A DNA stretch of 64,000 bases, from NCBI RefSeq assembly GCF_040802235.1, contig NC_133167.1:101914001-101978000 (forward strand), given 5' to 3'. Each line of letters starts with the position of its first letter. Position 1 is the stretch's first letter. This document shows positions 23,164-35,800 of the stretch, piece after piece. The stretch is from Manis javanica. Lineage: Eukaryota > Chordata > Mammalia > Pholidota > Manidae. The notes beneath the pieces are model-generated. The model did no database searches and was not told where the DNA came from. It was given only the letters and a program-made list of their open reading frames with translations. A program made the position numbers and the translations under genes.

Positions 23164-23699
23164 ACCTCGCCGCCGCCGACCGCCCGCGCGTCTTTCCGGC
23201 GCTTTCCCAGGGCGCTTTGCGGCGCCCGGCGGCCAGCGCGCTGCGGCCCCGAGAGGCGGTGGCGGCGCCCGGGAAGGGGGCCGGGCTGCGGGGTTTCCCG
23301 GCGTTTCCCGGCCCGGCTTTGTGACGCCGCGCGCTCCCACCGCCTCCTCGCGCGTCCTCACGGGCTTGGGGCGGTTCGGGTGCCGGGGCTGTGCGTCCCC
23401 GCCCCGGGACGCTGGCTTCGAGCCTGGCCATCGTAAACAAAAGGTTTCCTCCATCTTTCGGTTGTGTCACAATCCGCTGCGAGCGCTGTTGTGAACGTCG
23501 ACAGGCGAAGCATCCCGAGTCCGTCCGGGTCGCGGGCACTTAGGAACGTGGGGGCGCCTATTCGCGTAAATAGTAATCCTAAGACAGTGAGGCTAAACGA
23601 GGACTGCAGCTCGACGTTGCCCGGTGGCGTCCAGGCTTTGAGACGCCTTTGCCCCGCAGGGTTGGGCTTGGTTTCCGCAGGTCAACCCAGGCAGTGCCG

Positions 23700-26435
23700 C
23701 CTCTCGCGTTTGCGGTCCACGATACACTGCGTGGAGGACTTTCTGTAGCTGTAGTGTTTCCTTAAAGCAGCAAACAATAACCCCCAACTGGACAGGTAGC
23801 CCTCGGGGCGCGGAAAACGGCTTGTTTATCTCCACCGCCCCCAACCTTCCCCTCTTGGAGCCATTTTTTTTCCTTGCAATTTTTCCACTTCAGAATGTCC
23901 ACACTTAACACTACTGCCGGCGTGCTCATTACGTTTCCATATTCAGGAAATTTAAGAATAATTATATTCTTTTCAGGAAATTTAAGATGAATGTATTTTA
24001 AGATTAATAAATTTTAATAAGTCAAAATAAAGGATGTGTAACAGTGATAAATGACAAGTCCTGTCACTAAGTGTTTGTGGGCTTTGAATTTAAAATTCTT
24101 GAATCAGAAGAAGCAAACAAAAGTCACTAAGATAAGATTTTAAAAAGACATGTAATTTACACACAATGCGGGAACAATCAAAATCCAGCCATAAATATGA
24201 AAAAAAATACTGCCCCTTTTCTTGCCAATGCCAAAAGAATCTGCATAAAAACACAGGAACAAAGAAATTTTGAAGCTTGGGATTATGCTTCTAGTTTTGT
24301 TCTTTACTCCTTTTCACTGTAAATTGCTGAAACTTTTAGACGAAAGGATGCAGAAATCTGGCAGTTTAGAAGACTGGAAAAATCCTATGGTTTTTCCTTT
24401 CATGAATTCTTTGCGAGGAGATAACAAGTAAAATAATCTCTGATTACATACCTACATGATGTCTATGAATTTTAAACCAAGAATTTTCTCACTTTTTTCT
24501 TGTTGCCATGTAGCCTTCCACCCATGGGCTTCGTTGCCTTCAAAGCTGAGCAAATAGAGCCTGCATTTCAAAGTCATTTCTAAAGTTATAATAAAAGCAA
24601 TATGGTCTGAAAGCTGGAGTACTTATTTGCAAGAGCCAGTTGCTTGACAGAGAAGGTACATATGTTTTTCTTTTTGATTCTTAAAAAGTTGACTTTGCAT
24701 ATAAAGATCCATGTGGACCACGGACCACAAAGTTGAGAAGAAAAGCATATTTTTACAAAAGGCCTTTCACCATATGGAGACAAATTCCTTTCCAGGCCTG
24801 GGACAGGGAATTCAGGAAAGGTGAGAAGAGAATTAATAAAATCAATGAGGGGGTGGGAGGCCGGAAGTGTGGGGTCTGCTTGGAACTTTAGGGTCCTGAG
24901 CCCACACAGGTTGGCCTTTAGGAGAGAAGAAATGAGCGCAGAGAAGGCCTTTTGTAATTCTGATAACCACCTACACCACTCCCTCCCTTACCCACCAACA
25001 CAAACCACACCTTGTTTCTCACAGGGCCCAGAGGAATCCAAAAGTCCCAGAGGCTTGAGAGAGAGAAGAATGCAGAAGTGCCTCCCAGGCACCATGGTCC
25101 GTTTGAAGTCGGAGGGGTGGACAGCCCAGGTCTGCAAAGGAGACAATAGCTAGTTCTTAAAGTCACCCTGCCCCTGAGATCCAGGTCCAGCCAACTCAGA
25201 GGGGAGAACCCTCAACTCCTGCCATGACCAACGTGCACTGCTTGTACTGAGAGATGAGACAGCTCACTCGCTAGATCTCACAGGTAAGAGGCACAGAAAG
25301 ACAGAAGCCCAGAGACTGTGCTGCAATGATACCTGAGCCTCTCCCCTGACTACTGCCTCTGCTAGAAACCCGATCAGGGAAGAAAATCCAAACCAACTGA
25401 GGAATTTCTCACCCCAAAACCCCTAAATTGAGTTTTAAGCTACAAGTGACTGAATTCTCTTAATTTCAGGAATTAAGTTTTCCACTACAAGTGGAAGCAC
25501 ATTCATTAAACCTGTGGCTACTGTGTGTCTGAAAAAATCCAATGAAAATCCCAGTGGTGAGCTGGCTTTTTCTCTGCAAGGTGGCTTCCTCAAGGGAGCA
25601 ACCTGAAGAGAGCGGCTCTGCTCCTGAAGATGAGTGTAGAAGCCAGCAGAGGGTTAAGGGTGCCCTGGGCATGCAGGGCTGTGTGGGAACAAATGCTCTA
25701 GTCGATGTCAGGGTCGGACTTGATAAACATTCCACCCGGAACTTGTACACAAAACAACGTATGAGGTCAAAGGTCAGCCAAATCCCAGTGAGAAGAAGTG
25801 GGCTCCTGAAAGTGAAAGAGAATGTTTTTAAGAAGAGAATGGTCCTCTGTGTCAGTAGCTGGGGAGAAATAAGAGGAATGCTGGTATTAATTTATGCTGG
25901 TTGGATTTAGAGTTGGGACTCTCAGGGGAGCTCAGCAAAAACAGTTTTGGCGGTCTGATGGAGGCACACTCGAAACTGGATTGAGTCCAGGACTAGGAAA
26001 TTGAGGCATTTGATTGCAAAAGAGAGAAAGGAGATGAAGCAGGAGAGGATCATCGGTTCTAAGCAGCTTTTAAAATTAAAATCGGAGTAGCTTGAGCATG
26101 TCCATCTGCTGACTGGGAAGACCTGACCCAGGGGGTTCTGAGGATAGTGAAGAAAAAGAAGGGGACAGTTTTTGAAGGAACAGGAGTGGCTGGGATCCAA
26201 CACACAACTGCTGTAGAAAGATAATTTACCTTTCCTGATAGTTTCTGCCAATGTCCTGAAATACTATTGGGAATCCACTGGTTCTGTTGAATCATTTCTT
26301 AAGTAAACGTTGTGGCCAGGGGTATGAAACATGCTGATTGCGTAAGTTGGAGTCATGGGGTCCACCCCAAGAATAATAAGACATCTGAATAAGGTCAATA
26401 TCATACAAAGGAAAGAACGAATTCAATAATCAAAG
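23700..26435. other. Intergenic upstream of CDKN2AIP, nothing recognised
   Basis: CpG content tails off by 23730. The rest has no exon, recognisable repeat or conserved peptide. Open frames up to 122 codons look random. Confidence 0.5.
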
Positions 26436-26439
26436 AATT

Positions 26440-26556
26440 TACACTCAAGATTTAGAGAAGGTAAATAATTTGCCCAAGGCTGCAATGGTGATAAATGATG
26501 GAGCCAGAAGTCTTGACTCCTCCGTCAGTATTCTTACCCACTAAGTTAAACTACGC
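26440..26556 (-). repeat. MIR SINE
   Basis: TTGCCCAAGGCTGCAATGG and AGCCAGAAGTCTTGACTCC match reverse MIR. Confidence 0.65.
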
Positions 26557-27195
26557 ACTGTCTCCTCCTTTGGCCTCCTAGACATCTCCAGGGACATTCC
26601 TTCCTACTGTCTAGGCCGCTCATTTCAAAGCAATCACACATTCACATACTGGAGCAAAGAAGCCCCATACAAAGAAGCACCAAGCTCATCATCTTTCTGC
26701 TCCTAGTTCCCAAATTGCCCAATAACTAGGTGCATTATTGCTGCCACATATAACTGCCATGTGAACAGAAGGATCATCAAATACCGGAAAAGATTTTAAA
26801 GAAAAGATGATAGTAAGCAGTTTCAAATGGCACAGGGCAATTCTCTTGTGTGAGGCCCTGTTACCAAGAAGGCTTCCTTTCCTCCACACCTTAGCCAAAG
26901 TGATGACATCTTTTTAGAGCAATTCTTGTATTTCTTTATGTAGTCTTACATAAAGCCTTCCTCAAAACAATCTTACCTTTTTAGTCTTCATCTTCCACCT
27001 AATGCTGACCAGATGAGGTATTATTATATGTAACCTCCCATTCCTTTGGAAAACTCTTCCCATATCCCAAAATGTGGGAATTTTAAATCTAGGAGTGAGA
27101 TACAGCTAGAGATCAGAGAAGAGTTAGTGTTCGGAGAAGAACAGTTCAAGTTCCCATACAATAATGATACATTTGATCCTGGCTTGGCAAAATCA
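26557..27195. other. Intergenic, nothing recognised
   Basis: No exon-like or repeat-like match. Confidence 0.5.
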
Positions 27196-27385
27196 TGGCA
27201 AGTTAGAGCTAGAAGGGAACCTTAAAACTGTGCTTATTTTGTAGATGAGGAAACGAGGGTCAGAGAGGTTACATGATCTGATTGCCCATGTCAAACAATT
27301 GTTAGTGGAAAGGCAAGAATGAGAAACCAAGGGACGTAAGTCTACTGACTTCAAGTCTAGCACTCTGTCTCCTGTCCTAGTTTGC
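27195..27385 (-). repeat. MIR-family SINE
   Basis: AGAGCTAGAAGGGAACCTTA, GTAGATGAGGAAACGAGGG and CAGAGAGGTTACATGATCTG match the old MIR/tRNA-SINE group in reverse; exact subfamily not set. Confidence 0.65.
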
Positions 27386-27704
27386 TCCTTGGTGAAGTTT
27401 AATTAATAAGCAATTTTGATTAACTCACAAAGTGTAATGGCTGCAAAAGAAATAGGAACTGAGCTAACACTTGTAAGTCCAGGCACTAAGATTACAACAG
27501 CGATAATCTTTCTAATTGTTGGGCGATTTGGAAACAAGAAGCAGGAAGGATAAGAGCTTTGCGCTTCTTTGTACCCAGGGCTCCAGTAATGTGAATGTGT
27601 GATTGCTTTGAAAGGAGGAGCAGCAGAGACAGTAGAAAGGAATGTTCTTGGAGATGCTTAGGAAGCCAAAGGAGATGACTGTGTGTAGTTTATTTAATGT
27701 AGTG

Positions 27705-27905
27705 GGTAAGAATATTGACGTAGAAGTCAGACATTCCTGGGTTTGAATTCTGGCTCATTATTTATCACCAGTGCAGCCTTGGGCAAATTATTTAACTTCT
27801 CTAAATCTTTTTCCTCTACTGGAAAATGAGGATAGTTGCATCTATGAATTACAAGGAGATCCTGTACATAGAGAGAATAGGTCAGTATCTGGTACATAGC
27901 TTACA
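27705..27905 (+). repeat. MIR SINE
   Basis: CTGGGTTTGAATTCTGGCTC, CCTTGGGCAAATTATTTAAC, GGAAAATGAGGATAG and TCTGGTACATAGCTTACAG give a near full-length forward MIR. Confidence 0.85.
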
Positions 27906-27909
27906 GTCA

Positions 27910-29100
27910 ATGAAAATGAACTTTAAAAACATGTTTTAGGTTTTATCTGGTCATGATGCAGTTGTAACAATTGGCTTTTTGGCTTATGCAAATGACATGG
28001 TAGCAAATGAACTGAGTCCACAAACTCAAGGTGTGCAAAGAAATGTAACTATTTTTCTATGACTGAACTCATTTTCTGCTTCAAGGTCCCATTCCACCAA
28101 GTGGTGGTAATTTAATTTCAATCCACTCAGCAATTTAAGTATCCATTCCAGAGAGTTTACCTGGTGCTGAGGCTCAGGGGCTGAGGGTCAAGGTCGAGGA
28201 CTTGCCTGGGCATCCCCTGAAATATCCATCATCCTTCGGTCCATGTAGGTCCATGTAGGCCACCGCTTCATTCTCCCCGCCCCTGTGGCACAGCCTCTTT
28301 GGGTTGGGGGACCCTCCTTGCTACACCCTGCTTGCCTCAGGCACTGGGAACCTGCCACGCTGAGGACGCCAGCGCTCTCGCTCTTGGGCTGTCCCACGTC
28401 TGCTTGCTTCTGTCTAGTCTGCTCCTCGATGCCATGCCTGTGCCGCTGCCCTGGGCTCTACTGGGAATGATGTATGGTCACCTTGCTCAAGGACCTCCGG
28501 GCCTCCTCCTCCCTCTGCAGTTCAGCCCGGGTGACAGGGGCAGCAGGACCTGGGGAAGTTCACCCGCGGTCCAGTTCTCCTGGTTCCCTCCCCTCCCCTC
28601 CCAGCTCTCCCTTCCTTTGGACAGTTTTTTAGCTGGATAAGGGCTAGTCTGGTGCTTTATCCTTCTACACCTACCGGAACTTCTGACTAGTAAAAGTCAA
28701 GATGCCGCCTCTTCTGCCTGCCTCATTCTTCGGCATCTTGCAAAGGGCGGTGCCCACACAACCCTCACGTCTCAATTCCTAGCCAGACCGTTAAAAGAGT
28801 CACCTCTGCAATTCCTGAGAAAATGAGGGAAGGGAACATCGTTAGCCATATCTACAGATATTACTGCTAGAGATTAATTTTAATTTTTAATAAGCAATTT
28901 CTTTAACCCCATTGGAAGAGTAGGCTTGCAGAAAATCTGCAAACCAAGAGGAAATATCTGGGTTGATGGAGACATTCCTTCCTTCATTCTAGCAAGTACC
29001 TATTAATTAATTCCCCACCAAGGGTCACACGGATGAGACCAGTGTTATAAAAGATAATGGGGGGACAATAAAGCAGAGGCGCAGGACAGCGTTCGGCAAG
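27910..29100. other. Intergenic; GC-richer at 28.15-28.66 kb
   Basis: No gene recognised. A 10-base tandem duplication (GGTCCATGTA twice) lies at about 28239-28258. The open frames at 28.2-28.6 kb match nothing I know. Confidence 0.45.
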
Positions 29101-29107
29101 TGGTCTC

Positions 29108-29398
29108 AACAAAAAGAACGTGCTGTCGACCTTTCTTGGGCTCCCAAAAGCAACATTTAAACACCCTATCGTCTGCTCTTCTCCCCTTCTATGCAACTGT
29201 TGGTTGAATAAGAATGAGTTTTTAAAAACCTCAATTAATTTTAAGGAAGGAAACAAAGTAAGTTTTTTTCTTCTCACCAGGGGAGGCAATTTTGATGTTA
29301 AACACCTCATTGATAGTGGTGATACTGTGCAGTTAATTTTAAAGATGGGAACAAAAGAAGTGTTCTCATTCTCACTAGGGAAGGCGGTTTTAAACACC
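29108..29398 (+). repeat. Three-copy degenerate tandem repeat
   Basis: Units at 29108-29165, 29251-29306 and 29350-29398 each run from an AACAAA(A)G(A)AG-like start to a TTAAACACC end. The last two also share the linker TTAATTTTAA.G..GG.AAC (29234-29254 and 29332-29351). Start-to-start spacing is 143 then 99 bases. No known family recognised. Confidence 0.5.
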
Positions 29399-29409
29399 TC
29401 ACTGAGGGT

Positions 29410-32400
29410 AGTACAGGCTCATTTGGGACAGGATAATAGCTCCTCTTGACAAGCCAATACCGAAAACACAGGGTGAAACCTACCAGCACTTGGGGGAGTT
29501 TTTCACCCCCACCTACTAGCAAAGGCACATTTTCTCTATTTCCTGAAAAGAGAGTTAGAGTACCACACAATCCAATTATTTTTACAAAGCCAAATCCCGT
29601 GAAAATGAATTCAGGAGATTACCCCATTGATTTCAGTGGGGCTTGGGGTGGTGAGATCGATTCCATGGGGCTTTGTAACGGTGATGAGAGTGGGAAATTC
29701 TTATTCACCTTTATTTATTTTTCCAAGCTAGAGCTTATAAGAATCAGAATGCTCCTTTTATGGCTGCCATGTGGAACTCGAACTAGTAAATAGGAGAGGA
29801 AAAGAACACATAGTACCTCCCTGGCTATGAATTTGCTCATTATCCTGGGGGAAATCTGATTGCAGTAGTCAGTGAACACCTGAGTGGAAACAGACATTAG
29901 TTGAAGGCTTCAGTTTGGAAATACAGAAGGAGCTAGACATGGCAGGGCCATCTGCTGCCTAACATGGCTCAGTGGCTCCTGGTCATAGAATTCTGGACCT
30001 CGTGTCATTTTTGCTTATCTTAAAAGCCAGAGATCATAACGCTCAGCTATTGCTTCTTAGGAAGGAGACGTGAGACACTCTTTAAAAAAAACATTCAGCT
30101 ACAAAGAAGCCATCATTGCCGCTGTACAGGTGGATTTACAGTTAACCTCCTTTTGGGGATTCACAGTACCCAGAAAGGCAAAGAGAAAGTGGGGTCCAGG
30201 CCCACACACACCACAGTGCAGAGAGCTTGGGGACCACAGAGCACGTCTGTTGGGGCGACAGCAGCCTATGAATGTGTAGTTCCCCCTGCCTGTACCCGCC
30301 TGAGCACCCTGGCGCGGAGAACACCCTCTGGGCTGAGATTCCACCACGGAGCCCCCGCGAGCCCAGTGGGGAGAAGGGCAGTGGGCCCAGGAACTAACTC
30401 TGTTGCAGTCAGCTTCCTCTGGGGGACTTCCACATTTTGAAACTTAGCTGCATTCTACCAAGGCATTCTTGAGGGTTTCTGTAAGTGAGAAGTAGGTTTT
30501 GAACATATTAAGGGCAATTTTTATACAGGAAATATGGTGAAGCAGTAAGAGAATGTTGGCCAAGGGCTCCGGTAATGAAAACTTCAACATAAATAAATAA
30601 ATAAAAGCACTCTAGGAATACAAGGCACATTATTCTATTTATTTTGTTCCAGGATAACATGTTTGATATTACATTCACTTTTACCATATTAGGTCATTCT
30701 TGCCTGGGGGCAGCAGTCTCTCTCCCGACACAGCTGGAAACAGCTTCAATGACTTCAAATGGTAATATAATTTTTCTATGAACTGGGTCATATTACTGTC
30801 TATAGAATCCACTCTTGGGTGTTTCTGTTTCCCTCCGGGTTAGTGGAGACTTTCATCCCTTCTCTGCTTGCTGGGCTCTCAGCAGTCTGAGGAAAGTTGC
30901 TGATTGCTCCAGGCTGAGTTCTTTAGTAGCTTCCGTCAATCTGCTTAACACTCTGCTTTAGGGCCTCCTTTGAAGCCTGGTGCATTCCTGCCCGGTGGCG
31001 GGTGCCAGGACCAAACGGCGCAGGGCCCCAAAGTGGAGTGCAAAGGCAGTCACTCCCACCGAAGCCTCCCTCTGAGGCACCCGCTGGGGGCTCACCCCAT
31101 GTCTCCTGCTCTTTCTCACAATTCTAGATGGAGCTGGAGGAGACAGACAGAGGGGAAGAGCTGTGTATTCCTACGGGATGGCACTCCGGCCTACAGCCTG
31201 GGTCCTGAGCCCCCATTCGGAGTCAAGGACGCCTCCAGTCTGCCCTGGGGGGCTGAGAAAGCCACCCTCCCCCCAGGGCAGACCCCACAGCGTCCCTTCC
31301 CCTACACCACAGCCAGCCCGGCTGGGCAGAGGGCTTCCGGGACACACCCTCTTCCTCCTGCTCCTCAGGGGAACCCAGGGGCAGCCCCCATTCTCCTGCC
31401 TCCAACACAGCTGAAGGGTAGGGGAGCGTTGGCCAAAATCCCCCCTGGCCTCCTAGGGAGATTCTTCCCTGGGCGTAAGCTACCAATAATATTCTTTAGA
31501 TGACCTAGACATAATTGTTTAGGGGCCGCCGTGATAGCATATGGGGGTGAAGTCTTTGACAGAAAGGGACTAATTTGTTGCATCTCATGACAAGGAATAA
31601 TGACAAAAGCCAAAGCTCTTTTTCTCCATCTGGAATTTGGGGAGATTGGGCCCAGCAGCTCCTGAGGTCCCTTTCTCTGAGGGTGTAGGATTCTAGCGCT
31701 AACTGCCGACGGAAGGAGGGAGGGTCGCAAAGGCCTCGAGTAGGTACTTAATTCACTCTTGGTCTGAATCACCTTCAGTAAAGTGCAGATGGCAACTGGG
31801 CTTGCTTGTGTATATGACAGGAGTAAAGTTTTTCGCATAAACATAAAAATCTTGAAATGAGTTTCCTCAAGCCTCCCAGAAAAGATCGTGTGGCTGTCTG
31901 GAAGCTGCTGCTCGCTGCTGCCACCAGGCATCACGACAGAGGATCGCCCTGCCCGGGGAAAGATCCAAATTCAAAATTTCCAAGTATGATTTGTATTAAA
32001 TACATGTGGCTTTTGCACCACCCTAAAGTGGAAAAATCTTAAATTGAGCCATGGTAAGTTGGCAGCACCTGTACCATGGACTGAGCAAGCACCCAGCCAT
32101 GTTACTTGCTTGCACGGCGGCCCCTGAGTGGTGGGGACGGGGACTGGCTCTGTCCACCAGTAACTGGTTTCAGAGCCTGGCTGTGGGGCCTCCAGTGACT
32201 GAACAGCTCCAGACACCCGGGGCTCCGTTGGGCCTGGGGGCCGTCTGCTATCTGATTTAGAGTATTGCAAAATGGGGAAGAAAGGTATCAGCCTTTGCAG
32301 CTCCTCATTTTCACCTGCCCCTGCACGTGGGGAGAGAGGGAAGCGGTGATCTCCGCGGCATCTGGGCCCTTCCCGCCTGGCGCATTTTCCTGCAGCACCG

Positions 32401-32640
32401 AAGGAAAATGCCGGGGCAGGCCCGGCACAGATGAAGGTTGATTGGTAAACAACAGTGCTGTGGTATTGAGTCCTTCCGATCTCAGGATTCGAGAATGTTA
32501 GCCCAACACCCAGCAGCGGAGGAGATTTTTTCTCCCTCTTAAAGATGGGATGTTGGAAGCTCAGTCAATTGGCAGTAACAGAGTCAAGAATACAATCTAG
32601 GCCAAGTGCGTTAGAGCAGAAAGGGAGGTCACACGCACGT
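29410..32640. other. Intergenic, no gene supported
   Basis: Open frames of 177 codons (30970-31503, plus) and 189 codons (31365-31934, minus) overlap each other and lack recognisable domains or splice context. Frames of this length are expected by chance in 64 kb read six ways. Confidence 0.45.
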
Positions 32641-32644
32641 TGGT

Positions 32645-32825
32645 GCACCAGTTTTCAATCTCGAGTGTGAGTAAAAACCAAATGAGGAAATTTCCCAAAC
32701 CATACATTCCCGGGCCCCCTCCGTGAGATTCCGGTTCAGAAAATCTGGGCGTGGGCTCTGGATTCTGCACTTCAGGCTTTCAGGCAGCACGGTGATCACA
32801 CCTGAGAAATACTAGTCAGAAGAAA
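32645..32825 (+). mobile_element. hAT-Charlie (MER20-like) fragment
   Basis: CACCAGTTTTCAATCTCGAG, GGGCCCCCTCCGTGAGATTC, GGTTCAGAAAATCTGGG and GATTCTGCACTT follow the MER20/MER5 pattern. Confidence 0.55.
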
Positions 32826-32829
32826 GCCG

Positions 32830-35800
32830 GGCCTTCTGTTTGTGGTCTGGCCCCTGAGTGACTAAGAGGAACAATTCTAGGCATTTTACCCAGGGATAAA
32901 ACTGATATAATTTATACCACATTTGTCTCCAATGCAGCGTCTTAGGCTAACTCAGTGTTTATTAAATAGCAGAACTGGTTTCTCCTAAGGGTGAGCCGGG
33001 CCCCACGTGGCAGTCCCGCCAGGCGTCCAGGGGCCTGAGTCAGATCAAGTGGCTCGGAGGGGCAGGTGCAGGGTCCGTAAGTACCTCTTCCAGCCGTTGG
33101 CGGCTGCAGGCGCTCTGGGGCCTCTGTCTTCGCCTGGCTGTCTCCTCCCCTGTGGATCTTGGGTCTTCCCCCTGCTTCTGACTGCTAACACTGCGTAACT
33201 ACGATTACAATCTTAAAACTACACATTGTCATATAAGATAGCGTAAGTCTCTACTCTTATTTTTCAAGTGTCGTCCAGCTGAACTTGAGAACCTTGTCTT
33301 TAAGTCTCATTTTTGCCAAGGTCCGGTACCACCACTGCCGCCATCCGCTACCACCCCTCCTCGTTTGGGCTGCTGTCAGTCAACACCTTTAGAAATTAAT
33401 TTGGGAAGAACTGCTGTGTCCTGGTATGGAGGCTCCTCAACCAGAACAGTGGGTTGTGTTTCTGTTTGGATTAGATCTTCATGTACCTACGGGACTTCTC
33501 TCCCCCTCCCAGCCTTGGACAGGTGTGGGGAGGGGAGGCAGGCAGTGGTGTTCATGTGGCCCAGCACATGGACAGAGGGTGAACCGTGGAGGCCGTCTGT
33601 CCCTGGAGAGGCTTCCTTCCCTCATTCTCAGTTCTCTGTCCTTGCTCATCCCCCACAAGCCCAGCAGGCCGGTCCATCCCCTCTTAAGGTTAATAATGGC
33701 AGGATCTCTCCACCCTAGACCTTTAGCCAACGAGGGCATGGGGTGCACTGCAAAAGGAAGGGGTTGTACATGGGGCCTTAGCTTGAGATCCCTTTGCACC
33801 AATTTTGCCTGTTGCTCCATATCCTTTTGCTAGTATTTTATTTAGAATTTGTGCACTAGTATAAATGATGGTCTTGTGTGTGTGGACAGACCAAGGGAGA
33901 CAAGGTATTTGCAGGAGTTGGTACCAGGGTTACACTGACTCCAAGAAATGAACTGGGAAGCTCTCCTTTTTTTCCCTGTGAGCTAACAGAATTATAAAGC
34001 ACGGAGTGTCAGTAATCACCACCTGGCCTGGCTTCAGAGAGCGTGTGCAAAAACAGCGCAGACAAGGAACCATTAGAAATACGGCTTGGGGGTGGCCTTT
34101 GGCCTGGCAGATGGCTCATTCTGCTTCCAGATGTTTGTCGACTGGAACAAATTGGGTCTTTACCTTCCTAGCTGGCTGAGAGAGTAAACTCTGCTGGCTT
34201 CACAGCTTGCTGGGCAGAATTTTGCAGAATCCTCCGTTTGCGTCCCTTTCAGCACTGCGCTCTGGAACGTGGTGGCGCATGGAGGGTCCACGGAGACCAG
34301 GCTCGCAGTCCTCCCAGTGGCTTCCTTCGCCAAGCCTGCGGGGAGGGAGGCAGGCTGGCCCGGAGCAGCGGCATCTGCGTGTACGAAGGGCAAGGTGGTC
34401 CGGTGGCAGGGCAGGGCTTCACTGTTGGCTTTAAAAATAATGTTCACAGCAGGTCTTTTAAAAAGGAGGAAGAAGAGGAAAGGAAGAAAGATGCAAGGAG
34501 ATTAGACTGTGAGCCTGTTTTTTCTTTATCTTGGTAGAAGAGGCGGTTTTGCGGAGATCTTACCACCAGCAGGCTGATGGGCCTAGCTCTGTGACAAAAT
34601 CTGCTGTGAATAGCACTGGAAAGTAATAAAAACCTCTTCCCATGTTAGAGTTCCACCTGCTGCCGGATGGACCAGGTACCATGTGCCGTGGGGGTGACAG
34701 GGATGAAGACCCCAAAGGACTTGTTGTAGCCCCTTGTCAGTCAGTCGCTTCTCAGCTAGAACCTGGTTTTATGTACATATATGTAAACTATGTATAGGTG
34801 GATTATATATTTATGTACAAAATGTAAAAACGTTTCATATGATATGGAAAATATATATGAGAAGGAGAGAAAGTGTCATCTCATTTCATACACACTGTTC
34901 ACTTCCATCTATGGACATTTTAAACTAAATTACAAAAAGATTTTTCCTTCTACATTTCACCTTCAGGGTTTATGAATTAAATGCCTTTCTGACATGGTTT
35001 TAAATGACCAGATGAAGATTTAAAATCAGCTTACAACGTGGCTGGAATAATACTGACATAGAAGTAATTGCTTTTCGACGGGAGGTTCACAGTTTCATGA
35101 TTAGACCTACAAATTCAACGTCAGCAAGCCGCCTATAGGCAACTTCCCATGACCTTAGTGAAGAATGACCTGCTTCTCTGATACTCCACCTTTTCTGATG
35201 TTTAGAGAGGAAAACAGCAAAGAAAACCGAGAAAGGACTGGAGGCTGGGAGCAAAAAGCAGGCGCATGTGGTCCTCTGCACACTGAGGGAAGAGCGTTTT
35301 TCAAGGGAGAGAGAAGTCACTGGGTCTAGTGCTGATGGACAGTCAAGGAGAACTGACCGTTGCATTTAATAGCATGGACGTCATTGGTGCTTCTGCGTAG
35401 AGCAGATGAATGTATGATACGAATAAAAAAATGCGAAAAGGCAGGGAAAGGGGCAGATCACCTAGCACCCAACGGGAGGCTGCCGTCCTAGGCTTGTCTG
35501 TCACAGCCGCCAGCCCCTGCTTGCTGTCCCCTCCTGAAGCACAGCTCTCCCTGCGCGCCACCGGCTGGGCAGGGGGTCTGAGGAAGCGCTGCCCGGGCTT
35601 ACAGGTTACCTCCCTGAGCTTCACTTTTAATTCCTTTCTGCCTCTCCTTTCCATCTGTGCTGTTATTCCCATTTCTCTGTGAGTCAACTCATGTTTTTAC
35701 TAGAAAAGCAACTTCTAGTCAGTACCGTAAATGGGAATCAGCGTCAGTTGTTGCAGAAAGCAGCCTCCAACCCTCCCAGCCTGGACTCCATGCAGTCAGT

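Larger units (their letters stand above)
22550..23530. promoter_or_regulatory. CpG island at CDKN2AIP promoter and exon 1
   Basis: Dense CpG sequence covering exon 1 and about 0.55 kb upstream, including a direct repeat of TTTCCCGG (about 23294-23311, E2F-like). CpG density falls off from about 23530 and is gone by 23730. Confidence 0.85.

Noticed and set aside
30970-31934. Overlapping frames of 177 and 189 codons on opposite strands
   Set aside because: They overlap each other, have no recognisable domains, no splice or start context, and are of a length expected once or so by chance in this window.
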